NCBI GenBank assembly: GCA_965232265.1
Contig: CBDDPH010000002.1
Location: 3,534,001-3,598,000 of the forward strand
DNA from: VXRD01 sp965232265
Lineage (GTDB): Bacteria > Latescibacterota > UBA2968
Direction of reading: 5' to 3'
DNA: 64,000 nt
Position 1 is the first letter of the stretch. Every line of letters starts with the position of its first letter. The position numbers and the translations under genes were made by a program. The notes beneath the pieces were generated by a model, which saw nothing but the letters and a program-made list of their open reading frames with translations, was not told where the DNA came from and did not search any database. This document shows, piece after piece, positions 27,087 through 35,384 of this stretch.

Positions 27087-27632
27087 ATGGCCATCGTGGA
27101 AACAAAACTGACATATACAGATTATTTGACAACGCCCGAAGATGAACGCTACGAACTTCTAAATGGAGAATTGATTATGGCACCTGCACCACTTACGGAT
27201 CATCAATACATCTTGGGCAATCTCTACCTCGCGGTGCGATCATTCGTCGATGCGGGCGATTTGGGCGTGGTGTATATTTTCCCCACTGATGTAATGCTCT
27301 CGGATGTGGATGTGGTGCAGCCAGATTTGTTATTTGTCTCCCAGGCACGGACACACATCATCACCCACGAGAATATTCAAGGCGCGCCCGATCTCGTGGT
27401 CGAAGTTCTGTCGTCTTCCACCGCGACACGCGATGAGACCGTCAAGCGTACGCTGTATGCCCGTTGTGGCGTAAAAGAGTACTGGCTCGTGGATCCCGAT
27501 ACGAGGACAGTCAGGGTTCTGCTGCTGGACAGACACCACTTTGAAGAAGTGGGCATCTATCGATCGGGGCAGACAGTGCATTCGCCAATATTAGAAGGGC
27601 TTGCTTTCGATGTAGCGGATCTGTTCAAATAG
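27087..27632 (+). CDS. Uma2-family putative endonuclease (DUF820)
   Basis: A 181-residue protein. It opens with TYTDYLTTPEDERYELLNGE, then has QPDLLFV, APDLVVEVLSSSTATRDE and VKEYWLVDPDTRTV. This is the PD-(D/E)XK-like Uma2 fold with D, E and K residues in place. Family function is uncertain; copies multiply in cyanobacteria, Chloroflexi and FCB genomes. It sits between rph and rdgB, which are usually adjacent, so it may be a later arrival. AAGGAGAG precedes ATG. Confidence 0.88.
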   Translation: MAIVETKLTYTDYLTTPEDERYELLNGELIMAPAPLTDHQYILGNLYLAVRSFVDAGDLGVVYIFPTDVMLSDVDVVQPDLLFVSQARTHIITHENIQGAPDLVVEVLSSSTATRDETVKRTLYARCGVKEYWLVDPDTRTVRVLLLDRHHFEEVGIYRSGQTVHSPILEGLAFDVADLFK

Positions 27633-27665
27633 AATGTCAGGTATAACTCAGCGATCTTCAAACTC

Positions 27666-28268
27666 ATGAAACTCATACTCGCCACCCGCAATCAGGGCAA
27701 ACGCCGGGAAATCCAGGACATGATCGGCTCTGATATTCAGGTCCTATCGCTCGAAGCGTTCCCCAACGCGCCCGAAGTAATCGAAAACGGCGACACCTTT
27801 GAAGCCAATGCCATCAAAAAAGCCCGTGAAATTGCAAAATACACGGGCTTGCCTGCTTTGGCCGATGACTCTGGCCTTGTGGTCGATGCCTTAAATGGCG
27901 CACCCGGCATATATTCTGCACGCTACGCCGGGGAAAATGCCACAGATGAGGCGAACAATACCAAACTCGTCGAAAACCTGCACGACATTCCCACAAGCCA
28001 TCGCACCGCGCACTTTTGCTGCACAATGGCTCTCGCCACACCCGACGGCCGCGTGCAAACCGCCGAAGCGATATGGGAGGGCCGCATCCTCTCAACACCT
28101 CGGGGCGAGAATGGCTTTGGTTACGACCCGCTCTTTTACATTCCCACCCACAATTGCACTTCCGCCGAACTATCTTCTGACGAAAAAAATCGCATCAGCC
28201 ACCGGGGCCAGGCTCTGCGTGCCATCTTGCCCTGCATTCTCGACCTTTTCAGCGCGTCCATACCATGA
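27666..28268 (+). CDS. rdgB: XTP/dITP pyrophosphatase
   Basis: A 200-residue Ham1/RdgB enzyme. It starts LILATRNQGKRREIQ (nucleotide-binding SxNxxK-like), and has ADDSGLVVDALNGAPGIYSA, RYAGE and ENGFGYDPLFYIP. It hydrolyses non-canonical purine nucleotides to monophosphates, keeping dITP and XTP out of DNA. Its stop overlaps the ATG of a 52-residue membrane protein (ATGA). Confidence 0.95.
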   Translation: MKLILATRNQGKRREIQDMIGSDIQVLSLEAFPNAPEVIENGDTFEANAIKKAREIAKYTGLPALADDSGLVVDALNGAPGIYSARYAGENATDEANNTKLVENLHDIPTSHRTAHFCCTMALATPDGRVQTAEAIWEGRILSTPRGENGFGYDPLFYIPTHNCTSAELSSDEKNRISHRGQALRAILPCILDLFSASIP

Positions 28269-28423
28269 ACGATCCCAACATTCCTCCCCGACCCAAATGG
28301 TGGTATCAGAAACATGGATTTGTTCTCCTCTGTGTCGCTATCTTCATTATTCTCGCAATAATCTCGTTGCTCTATGTGCGCGGCATTGATCCCGTCATTG
28401 CGGAATTTTATATCTTCCAATAA
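28265..28423 (+). CDS. 52-residue single-span membrane protein
   Basis: A small frame starting at the ATG that overlaps the rdgB stop (ATGA coupling). It begins MNDPNIPPRPKWWYQKHG, a proline/tryptophan-rich cytoplasmic head, then has one hydrophobic helix (FVLLCVAIFIILAIISLLYV) and a short tail. The coupling and the clean helix argue that it is real. I know no family for it. A similar 54-residue protein lies at 29029-29193. Confidence 0.6.
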   Translation: MNDPNIPPRPKWWYQKHGFVLLCVAIFIILAIISLLYVRGIDPVIAEFYIFQ

Positions 28424-28456
28424 AGAGCAACACCCCGAAAACATAAGGAGCAGATA

Positions 28457-28897
28457 ATGACCGCTGAGACAAAACCAAATGTCAAACAGGCAGTCCCATT
28501 TTTTTCGGTATCAAACATCAAAGCGTCTGTTCGCTTCTATGTCGAGGGTCTCGGATTTGAAATGATCCATAAATGGGAACCAGACGGGGAACTTCGCTGG
28601 TGCTGGCTCCAATGTGGGGACGCCGCGCTGATGTTGCAGGAATATCAAAAGGAAGGACGCAATTCGTGGATGCCCGAAGGAAAAGTGGGCGAAGGCGTCT
28701 CGATTGTATTCATGTGCGAAGATGCCTTGGCGATCTATCGCAAAATCAAGCATCGAGATATCGAGGTATCGAATCCCTTTGTGGGAAACGGAATGTGGGT
28801 TGTTTCATTGAACGACCCAGATGGATTTAGTATCTGCTTTGAAAGCGATACAGATGTGCCAGAAGGCACTGAATTTTCAGAGGATCTAAATCCATGA
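28457..28897 (+). CDS. VOC/glyoxalase-fold protein
   Basis: A 146-residue protein with paired beta-alpha-beta modules: VPFFSVSNIKASVRFYVEGL at the start, RWCWLQCGDAALMLQE, then WVVSLNDPDGFSICFES. Metal-ligand positions E/H are partly conserved (Q, E). It could be a glyoxalase, dioxygenase or drug-binding protein; the substrate is unknown. AAGGAGCAG precedes ATG. Confidence 0.85.
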   Translation: MTAETKPNVKQAVPFFSVSNIKASVRFYVEGLGFEMIHKWEPDGELRWCWLQCGDAALMLQEYQKEGRNSWMPEGKVGEGVSIVFMCEDALAIYRKIKHRDIEVSNPFVGNGMWVVSLNDPDGFSICFESDTDVPEGTEFSEDLNP

Positions 28898-28898
28898 G

Positions 28899-28945
28899 AA
28901 GCTGTTTAAAATTATTCTGGGAGCGCAGGCGTCTCGCCTGCATGT
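28899..28945. repeat. Intergenic hairpin repeat
   Basis: GAAGCTGTTTAAAATTATTC resembles the end of the nested palindrome at 38071-38234. It is followed by the hairpin GCAGGCG-tct-CGCCTGC, related to hairpin 1 of the 3011-3094 element. Confidence 0.55.
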
Positions 28946-29028
28946 GCAATTAAGAATTGCGTTATCCTTGCTTCCGATCCTCAGACGATGCAGATCGATG
29001 AACTGCTGACACAACTCAGGACCCTACC

Positions 29029-29193
29029 ATGCGCTGGGACGATCCCCGCCGAAACCCCTATCACGATCCGGATACCCGAACTCCGGGATGGCTGCTGTGT
29101 CTGATTGCCGTGGGTGTAGCGATAGCAGTGACAGCTCTCGGGTGGGTCGTTCTCTATTTGAGAGAAGTATTCAGTGCGCGACCACTCGGGTAA
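29029..29193 (+). CDS. 54-residue single-span membrane protein
   Basis: Starts MRWDDPRRNPYHDPDTRTPG, followed by a hydrophobic helix (WLLCLIAVGVAIAVTALGWV) and a short basic tail. The layout (polar Pro/Arg/Trp head plus one helix) is like that of the 52-residue protein at 28265. The SD is weak (CAGGACC). It lies between a VOC gene and the convergent SDR gene. Confidence 0.5.
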   Translation: MRWDDPRRNPYHDPDTRTPGWLLCLIAVGVAIAVTALGWVVLYLREVFSARPLG

Positions 29194-29199
29194 ATCCTA

Positions 29200-29946
29200 T
29201 CAATACGTCGCCCTGCCACCGCTGACATCATAACACTGCCCGGTCACAAAAGAAGCATCGTCGGATACGAGAAAGTGAACAACAGCGGCGACTTCTTCGG
29301 GTTGGCCGAGGCGACCGAGGGGAATTTTGGACGTCATGTAATCGCGTTGCTCTGGCTCCACATCTGCCAAAAGCGGCGTTTCGATCAGAGCTGGCGAGAC
29401 GCAATTGACGCGAATATTGTCCTGGAGATGCTCTTTAGCCAGAACCTTGGTAAAACATATAATACCCGCTTTAGAGACCGAATAAGGTGCCATACTCGGA
29501 TTGCCTTCTTTGCCAGCTATGGAGGCAACCGAGACGATAGCACCTTTTTTTTGATTTAACATAGGCGCGATTACGGCGCGCGAGCACAAAAAAGTCCCCT
29601 TGAGATTGATATCGAGAACCCGATCCCAATCCCCTTCCGCGAGATCTTTGACGGGCACATCGCGCCCCACAATGCCCGCATTGTTGACGAGAATGTCAAT
29701 ACGCCCCCAGGTATTGAGACATTCATCAACAGCATTTTGCACACGCTCGGCATTTGCAACATCGAGCGACAGCGCCAATGCATCTGCCCCGATTTCTCGA
29801 GCCGTTTCGCGTGCGCTGTCCAGATTCAGATCGGCAATCGCCACCCTTGCACCGGCCCCAGCAAGGCGTATGGCAATCGCTTTTCCAATACCCTGTGCGG
29901 CACCGGTGATAATGGCCGTTCTATTGGTGAGATTTTTTGGAATCAT
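29200..29946 (-). CDS. Short-chain dehydrogenase/reductase
   Basis: A 248-residue classical SDR. The cofactor motif is TGAAQGIGK (14-22), then NNAG (88-91) and the catalytic Y155-x3-K159 (PYSVSK). D39 after strand 2 (IADLN) suggests NAD(H). It may be a 3-oxoacyl reductase-like or sugar dehydrogenase; the substrate is unknown. It starts at ATG 29946, 4 bases after the end of a GACAACT array that replaces the SD. Confidence 0.9.
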   Translation of the reverse strand: MIPKNLTNRTAIITGAAQGIGKAIAIRLAGAGARVAIADLNLDSARETAREIGADALALSLDVANAERVQNAVDECLNTWGRIDILVNNAGIVGRDVPVKDLAEGDWDRVLDINLKGTFLCSRAVIAPMLNQKKGAIVSVASIAGKEGNPSMAPYSVSKAGIICFTKVLAKEHLQDNIRVNCVSPALIETPLLADVEPEQRDYMTSKIPLGRLGQPEEVAAVVHFLVSDDASFVTGQCYDVSGGRATY

Positions 29947-29950
29947 AAGG

Positions 29951-30004
29951 CAGTTGTCAGTTGTCGGTTGTCAGTTGTCGGTTGTCAGTTGTCGGTTGTC
30001 AGTC
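29951..30004 (-). repeat. GACAACT/GACAACC heptanucleotide array before an SDR gene
   Basis: 54 bases of the heptamer alternating GACAACT and GACAACC on the minus strand (14-base period). It ends 4 bases before the SDR ATG. The unit and orientation relative to the downstream gene match the array before mnmG. Confidence 0.9.
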
Positions 30005-30033
30005 CCCCGAGATCCCTTAGTGTAAGTTACTTG

Positions 30034-30079
30034 GTGAACTGGCCTGGGGAACGGCCAGTTGTACACCTACCGCTACGTT
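30034..30079. repeat. GTACAACTG hairpin repeat, copy 3
   Basis: Perfect hairpin AACTGGCC-tggggaac-GGCCAGTT followed by GTACACCTACCGC. It is the best-preserved stem of the four copies. Confidence 0.65.
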
Positions 30080-30135
30080 GTAGGCTTCGCCTGTGCGTGC
30101 CCTTCGTGGATATCTCACCCATCACCCTCTGCCCT

Positions 30136-30160
30136 CTTTTTTATCTGCGTTCATCTGCGT
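30136..30160. repeat. ATCTGCG dispersed repeat, copy 1
   Basis: TTATCTGCGTTCATCTGCGT. The same phrase occurs at 31082-31125 and, inverted, at 41318-41347. All three are intergenic. Confidence 0.7.
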
Positions 30161-30200
30161 AAAACGCTCAAATCACTCGCGTTTTTTCTGCGGATCACAC

Positions 30201-31019
30201 TTATTTCGGATCCGGGTCATCTGGTGGAACGGGATGGTCTTGCGATTTTAGCTCCGTCGGTGTGCTGTCAGACAAATAACCGCCATCGACATAGATGATT
30301 TGACCTGTGATATAGCCCGCATCTTCCGAAGCCAGAAAAGCGGCGACAGTTCCAATATCGCGGGTATATCCGCGAGCGCCCCAGGGAATGCGCTTGCGGT
30401 AGGCTTCGATAACTTCAGGACCCAGTGACGCGCCCATACCTTCGGATGCAATAGCACCCGGGCCAATGGCATTGACATTGATTTTGTAAGGCGCGAGTTC
30501 CACGGCAAGGGTTCGCGTGAGCATGACCACAGCGGCTTTAGAAGGCTGATAGGCAGAAGCATCGAAATGCGCGACTTCGGCCTGCACAGACGAAATATTG
30601 ATAATTTTACCGCCCTGCTTCCGCGCTATCATATCTTTGACAACAGCGCGACTACAATAAAAAGGCCCATTGAGATTGACATCCAGAATGCGCTGCCACG
30701 CCTCATCCGTAATAGCTGTAACGCCACCGTCCTGGGGAATGTACACACCGGCATTGTTGACCAGAATATCGATGCGCCCGAAGCGATTGAGCGTCTGCTG
30801 AACCATATCCTCGACCTGCCCAGAGTCGGCCACATCTGCGGGAATGACAAAAGCCTCGCGCCCGAGGCCTTCGATCTGGTGTGCGGTGGTCTCGGCTGTT
30901 TCAGCAGTGAGATCGTTCACGGCAATATGCGCCCCTGCACTACCCATTTCGAGCGCAATGGCTTTGCCAATACCCGATCCCGCGCCTGTTATAAGCACGA
31001 TTTTATTTTTTAGTTTCAT
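30201..31019 (-). CDS. Short-chain dehydrogenase/reductase
   Basis: A 272-residue SDR. TGAGSGIG (11-18) and NNAG (88-91) are followed by the catalytic Y157-x3-K161 (AYQPSK). D36 after strand 2 suggests NAD preference. It is about 40% similar in layout to the SDR at 29200, but its C-terminus carries an extra polar tail (about 255-272). It probably oxidises a sugar or polyol; unproven. AGGAGAAGC precedes ATG. Confidence 0.9.
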   Translation of the reverse strand: MKLKNKIVLITGAGSGIGKAIALEMGSAGAHIAVNDLTAETAETTAHQIEGLGREAFVIPADVADSGQVEDMVQQTLNRFGRIDILVNNAGVYIPQDGGVTAITDEAWQRILDVNLNGPFYCSRAVVKDMIARKQGGKIINISSVQAEVAHFDASAYQPSKAAVVMLTRTLAVELAPYKINVNAIGPGAIASEGMGASLGPEVIEAYRKRIPWGARGYTRDIGTVAAFLASEDAGYITGQIIYVDGGYLSDSTPTELKSQDHPVPPDDPDPK

Positions 31020-31081
31020 GAGCTTCTCCTGTCTTATCCTCTACTGATTGAACCGCGATCACCACCCCTATCCTGCACTTG

Positions 31082-31125
31082 TTTTTTTATCTGCGTCCAT
31101 CTGCGTCCATCTGCGGATGCTTTTG
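31082..31125. repeat. ATCTGCG dispersed repeat, copy 2
   Basis: ATCTGCGTCCATCTGCGTCC then ATCTGCGGATGC: three tandem ATCTGCG phrases between mutY and the SDR gene. Confidence 0.7.
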
Positions 31126-31135
31126 ATTTTGCACC

Positions 31136-32233
31136 TCAAAGAAACAGCCCGGGCTGAACATCTTGTTGTAGATATTCAATGAGTTTGCGGCTGGTGCGGG
31201 AAAAAGCATAAGCGTTGAAATCAGCACGCATAACCCACGCGAGATTATCACACAAAAGTGGACGCGCCCGGCCCTTGACATAGTGACACTGGAAAGTGTG
31301 CAAGGTGATGCTGAAGTGCGTAAAAGCGTGTTTGACCGTGCGATACCGATCGTTGATTTCGACCTCAATACCCGCGGTTTCTCTTATACCGCGCATGCAT
31401 GTGTCTTGCAAAGATTCCCCGTCCAGTTGCGTTCCCGCGGGAAACTCCCAAAGCCCACCGAGCAAGCCATTTTGCGGGCGCTGGGTAATGAGCACTTTGT
31501 CATTGTGCCACACAATACCCGCGCACAGCGTATGATGGGGGCGTGGTTTCTTTTTTGCTTTGACGGGCAGACGCTGCGGATTGCCTGTTTTGTACGCCGC
31601 ACAGTATTTTTGCACGGGACACTGATCACACGCCGGGTTTTTGGCAGTACAGACCAGTGCGCCGAGTTCCATAATCGCCTGATTATAGTCACCCGCTTCA
31701 CCTTCTGGCAACAGAGCCTGGGCGAGATCCCACAACTGATTTTTGACGCGGGTTTGCGTGACATCGTCGCCGATATCAAAGAGGCGCGTGACAACGCGAA
31801 TAACATTGCCATCGAGCACGGCATGGTCGCGGTGATATGCAATGCTCAAAACTGCGGCTGTGGTATAAGGCCCAAAGCCCGGCAGAGATTTGAGTTCGTC
31901 GTAAGTATCGGGCACGGTGCCGCCAAAGTCCATAGCAATAGAATGCGCGGCCTTGTGCAAATTGCGGGCGCGAGCGTAATAGCCCAATCCCTCCCAGGCT
32001 TTGAGGACATCATCCTGTGAGGCATTGGCGAGGTCATGCACCGTGGGAAACCGGTCGAGAAAACGATGGTAATAGGGAATAACCGTATCGACCTGCGTTT
32101 GCTGGAGCATAAACTCAGACAGCAGGATGCGATAGGGATCGTCTGTCTGTCGCCAGGGCAAATCGCGCTTGTGCTCGCGATACCAGGTTAAAAGATCGAC
32201 AGCGATCTGTGTTTTGAAATCCAGGCGGGACAT
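31136..32233 (-). CDS. mutY: A/G-specific adenine glycosylase
   Basis: A 365-residue protein. The helix-hairpin-helix is LPGFGPYTTAAVLS, with catalytic Asp in HAVLDGNVIRVV. The 4Fe-4S cluster ligands follow C-x6-C-x2-C-x5-C (CTAKNPACDQCPVQKYC). The C-terminal NUDIX-like 8-oxoG-sensing domain includes LLGGLWEFPAG. It removes A opposite 8-oxoG. It ends near a dispersed repeat; the DUF1232 gene ends 3 bases upstream. Confidence 0.96.
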   Translation of the reverse strand: MSRLDFKTQIAVDLLTWYREHKRDLPWRQTDDPYRILLSEFMLQQTQVDTVIPYYHRFLDRFPTVHDLANASQDDVLKAWEGLGYYARARNLHKAAHSIAMDFGGTVPDTYDELKSLPGFGPYTTAAVLSIAYHRDHAVLDGNVIRVVTRLFDIGDDVTQTRVKNQLWDLAQALLPEGEAGDYNQAIMELGALVCTAKNPACDQCPVQKYCAAYKTGNPQRLPVKAKKKPRPHHTLCAGIVWHNDKVLITQRPQNGLLGGLWEFPAGTQLDGESLQDTCMRGIRETAGIEVEINDRYRTVKHAFTHFSITLHTFQCHYVKGRARPLLCDNLAWVMRADFNAYAFSRTSRKLIEYLQQDVQPGLFL

Positions 32234-32236
32234 AAA

Positions 32237-32557
32237 TCACGATTTCTCTGCAATCTTGCGGGCGTGCTCCTGAACGATATTCTGCGGACTGGCCGCGATC
32301 AAATTGCGAATAGACAGAATAACAAACACGATGTCATCTCCCAATCCAATATGCGGAAGAATCGCCTCCGGGATAATATCAAAAGGAGAAAGCCCGTATA
32401 AAACAGTTAAACCGACAAACACTTTGGGCAATAAAGGTATGCGGGAATCCCATAAAAGTCGCCAGGTAAGGCGCAAGTATTTGGGGAGTCGAGAGATGAT
32501 TGACAAGACACCGCGTACGCGCAACAGACGAAATAGAAGGAGAAGAATGCGGAACAT
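32237..32557 (-). CDS. DUF1232 (YkvA-like) membrane protein
   Basis: About 107 residues from ATG 32557; the frame is open to 32707 but the extra 50 residues look non-native. The DUF1232 signature is LYGLSPFDIIPE followed by GLGDDIVFV. An N-terminal hydrophobic stretch (MFRILLLLFRLLRV) is amphipathic. The function is unknown. It ends 3 bases before mutY, so the two may be co-transcribed. Confidence 0.75.
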   Translation of the reverse strand: MFRILLLLFRLLRVRGVLSIISRLPKYLRLTWRLLWDSRIPLLPKVFVGLTVLYGLSPFDIIPEAILPHIGLGDDIVFVILSIRNLIAASPQNIVQEHARKIAEKS

Positions 32558-32908
32558 GGGGTGAACCAAATAAAAAACGCATCGCCCACAACCAATCACC
32601 GGAAAAACGATTCGCCGATCTGCCACAACTGATCCGCAGTTGGACCCAGATAGCAAAAAACGGACACATACTAAAATAGACGCGATGTGTGACTTCAAAA
32701 CCGCCACATAGTCATACCGATAAACGAATAGATTATAGCGCAGGGTATATAATACACGAGGCGGGTTATGTCAATGTAATGAACAATTGCACAATACACG
32801 ACAAGCAGTATATGAAGACAAATGAACGATATACAACTCGGTAGCAGTTCATTCGAGCCTGACTGCAACATCAGCACAGGCGCAGCGCAGTCTCTCCATA
32901 CAATGCCT

Positions 32909-32945
32909 GAATCCTGTAAATCCTTTTATCCTGTAAATCCTGATC
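32909..32945. repeat. ATCCTGTAAATCC tandem dispersed repeat
   Basis: AATCCTGTAAATCC occurs twice (with TTTT between) and is followed by TGATC. Sequences like this recur between genes in many environmental genomes. On the minus strand it supplies the last codons and the stop of the AMP-ligase gene. The rest of 32708-32908 holds no gene I can support. Confidence 0.65.
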
Positions 32946-34587
32946 GGTTTTGGATAACCTCTTGCAGGGCACTGCGCTGCACTTTACCCGTAGAGGTCAA
33001 CGGGCGGTCTTCCGGTGTAATTGGGATAATGCGCGAAGGAGCTTCATAGGTACTCAGGCCCGGGATTTGACCGCTTTGTCCCCGTCTGAGAATATCTCGA
33101 GTTGATTTGGATTCGTCAATCCCAGATTTAAAAATAGCCGCTGCACAAACGTCTTCCCCCCATCGGTCATGACGGAGACCAATCACATAAACAGCCTCGA
33201 GTTCTGGACAGGCGTCGAGCAGGGCATTTTCAATGGCGATGGGTGATATATTGACACCGCCTTTGATGATGATTTCTTTTTTTCGACCGTGCATAAAGTA
33301 GAAACGATGGTTATACAGGTCGCGATAATACCCCATGTCGCCACTGTGAAACCAGCCATCGCAAAAAACCTCGGCAGTATCTTCGGGCTGGTTGAGGTAG
33401 CCATTGGCAACCACGGGACCGCGCACGAGGATTTCACCCACATCGCCTTCGTTTTTCCCACCATCAATTCTTATATTGTTATTGGCGAGTTCAACACCAA
33501 TAGCATTTTGTTCGAGTACATCGCGGTACTGCTCATCGGGCAAATCGGGCGGTACGCCAGTAACGCGCAAACTGACTTCTGTTGAGCCATACCCTTGAAC
33601 GAGGCGAACGCCAAAGCGATCGACAAATTGGCAGGCAATATTGGGCTGAACAGGTGCCGAACCGATCATCATTTTTTTTAGTGACGATATGTCATAGCCC
33701 TCGCACTCAAAATCATCGGCGCGGGCGAGCAGATCGGCCATAATCGTCGGTACAATACTCGCAGATGTCGCCCGCTCCCGCGATATGATACGCCAGAAAG
33801 CCGAAACGCTATAGCGCGAATTGAGCACAAGGCTCCCCCCCACCATGAGGCTGGCAATCGAGAACGTGGTAGAATTGATATGATGAAGTGGCAAAACGAG
33901 ATTGAGGCGTTCGCGTGCATCAAATCCGAGCCACCGAATGATGCCATCGGCATTGGATGTGAGGCTTTGGCGGGTAATACACACGCCTTTGGGATGACCT
34001 GTTGTACCCGATGTGTACAGCACAATACTGGTGTGTTGTTCGCCTTCTGTGTCGCCAGACCACTCAGGCTCGATATCCACTGCGTCATATCCATCGGCGG
34101 CGAGCAACTGCTCTGTTGTCGCAATCTGGATATCGGGCAATGCGCGGCGGTGAATTTCTGCATGCTCGGGTAAAACAACGAGTAACCTGGCCCCGGCATT
34201 CTGCAGTTTATAGCACTTGCGCTCGGCAACATCTTTGGCGAGGTCGAGGGGCACAGAAGTTGCGCCAAGGCGAAAAAGGGCAAGGGTAAGCAGGGGAATT
34301 TCTGCACAATTGGGCAAGGCCAGACCCACGCAATCGCCATATTGGATGCCGTATTCGCGGTACATCAGACCTGCGAGCGCGGCGGTGCGGCGTTCAAATT
34401 CAGAATAGGTAATAACCGTGCGGGCATCCGTATCGCAATCGCAAAAGATCAACGCAGGCTTATCTGGTTGATGCTCTGCGCGATCTTTTAAGAGATGCGT
34501 AAAGTTCCGCCACCGAAAGCGACAGGAGTGGGAGCTGGCATTTTTAATACAGGTGAAAATTTGAGAAGGGATCATTTGACTATTCAT
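32926..34587 (-). CDS. AMP-forming acyl-CoA synthetase/ligase family protein
   Basis: A 553-residue ANL-superfamily enzyme. The P-loop is LYTSGTTGHPKGV, then YGSTE, HSGDMGYYRD (A7/A8 region) and the catalytic lysine near the end (RPLTSTGKVQR). It activates a carboxylate as acyl-AMP; the acid is unknown. The last residues (SGFTG) are encoded by a dispersed repeat. The start overlaps the PIN gene stop by 8 bases, so translation is coupled to the toxin-antitoxin pair upstream. Confidence 0.9.
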   Translation of the reverse strand: MNSQMIPSQIFTCIKNASSHSCRFRWRNFTHLLKDRAEHQPDKPALIFCDCDTDARTVITYSEFERRTAALAGLMYREYGIQYGDCVGLALPNCAEIPLLTLALFRLGATSVPLDLAKDVAERKCYKLQNAGARLLVVLPEHAEIHRRALPDIQIATTEQLLAADGYDAVDIEPEWSGDTEGEQHTSIVLYTSGTTGHPKGVCITRQSLTSNADGIIRWLGFDARERLNLVLPLHHINSTTFSIASLMVGGSLVLNSRYSVSAFWRIISRERATSASIVPTIMADLLARADDFECEGYDISSLKKMMIGSAPVQPNIACQFVDRFGVRLVQGYGSTEVSLRVTGVPPDLPDEQYRDVLEQNAIGVELANNNIRIDGGKNEGDVGEILVRGPVVANGYLNQPEDTAEVFCDGWFHSGDMGYYRDLYNHRFYFMHGRKKEIIIKGGVNISPIAIENALLDACPELEAVYVIGLRHDRWGEDVCAAAIFKSGIDESKSTRDILRRGQSGQIPGLSTYEAPSRIIPITPEDRPLTSTGKVQRSALQEVIQNRSGFTG

Positions 34588-34999
34588 CTGTAGCTATGAT
34601 GGCGAGCAAATCCTGTGTCGTAACAGTTTGAATATCTTCGATTTCTATTAGATCGAGATCATGAGTCCACAGCGGTATTCTAAGATGATATGCGAGAGCG
34701 AGAATATCTATATCTTTGGCGTCACGATGCCCAATCGCGTTTGTTGCGCGACTAAGAGCAGGGCTATAGAGATTTGATTGGTAAGCCATAATGGGAAAAC
34801 CTTCGAATGTATTGAATACTTCAATTTCCGCGATTCCAAGTCGCTCTGAAATAACAGGAATATATCTTTTGACCTCCCATGTTGTGCGTTCTGTGGTAAA
34901 AAATAAAAACAATGGACTGAATAGCAATTTTAATGCTTGTCCACCCATGAGTGCAGAAACCAATGGATTTGCATCGACTGCGAGTTCAAGGCGCGGCAT
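34580..34999 (-). CDS. PIN-domain protein (VapC-like toxin)
   Basis: A 139-residue protein. The acidic residues of the PIN site are visible: AVDANPLVSAL near the N-terminus, an E in TTWEVKRY, and the C-terminal DAKDIDILALAYHLRIP and THDLDL. PIN toxins cleave tRNA or rRNA. Its start overlaps the small antitoxin gene by 14 bases and its end overlaps the ligase gene by 8. Confidence 0.78.
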   Translation of the reverse strand: MPRLELAVDANPLVSALMGGQALKLLFSPLFLFFTTERTTWEVKRYIPVISERLGIAEIEVFNTFEGFPIMAYQSNLYSPALSRATNAIGHRDAKDIDILALAYHLRIPLWTHDLDLIEIEDIQTVTTQDLLAIIATDE

Positions 35000-35249
35000 T
35001 CTCTTGCCTCAATTTCTCACGAAATATTTCAAAGTCTTTGAGAATATCATCCTCTGTCAACCCTTTTTCTTTTAACTTTTTTTTTATTTTTTTCGTCGTC
35101 TTCTCTGCCCTTTGATGGCGCAATTCTAAAAGATGATGGTCAACGGCCTGTTCCAAACCTTGTGTGATGGTTTCGTATCCACCTGCTTGACGCAGTTCAC
35201 CGAGTTTTTCCAAAATTGCGTTGGACAATTGAATCGTTTTCATTGGCAT
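34986..35249 (-). CDS. Probable antitoxin of the PIN module
   Basis: An 87-residue protein. The N-terminal MKTIQLSNAILEKLGELRQAG looks like a ribbon or small DNA-binding/dimerisation motif. The C-terminal half is highly charged and helical (KTTKKIKKKLKEKGLTEDD), suited to wrapping the toxin. Position, size and overlap with the PIN gene make it the antitoxin. The exact family is not recognised. GAGAGGAC precedes ATG. Confidence 0.65.
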   Translation of the reverse strand: MPMKTIQLSNAILEKLGELRQAGGYETITQGLEQAVDHHLLELRHQRAEKTTKKIKKKLKEKGLTEDDILKDFEIFREKLRQENAAP

Positions 35250-35384
35250 GTCCTCTCAATATATCTGTGAATAATTATCCGCTTTGTCCGTGCTGTCAGT
35301 TGTGTTAAATATACCCTATTTTTTCACATTCGTTTATTGCCTCAGTATAATGATCTAAATTGAGCATCTAATACTTTTCCTTTC

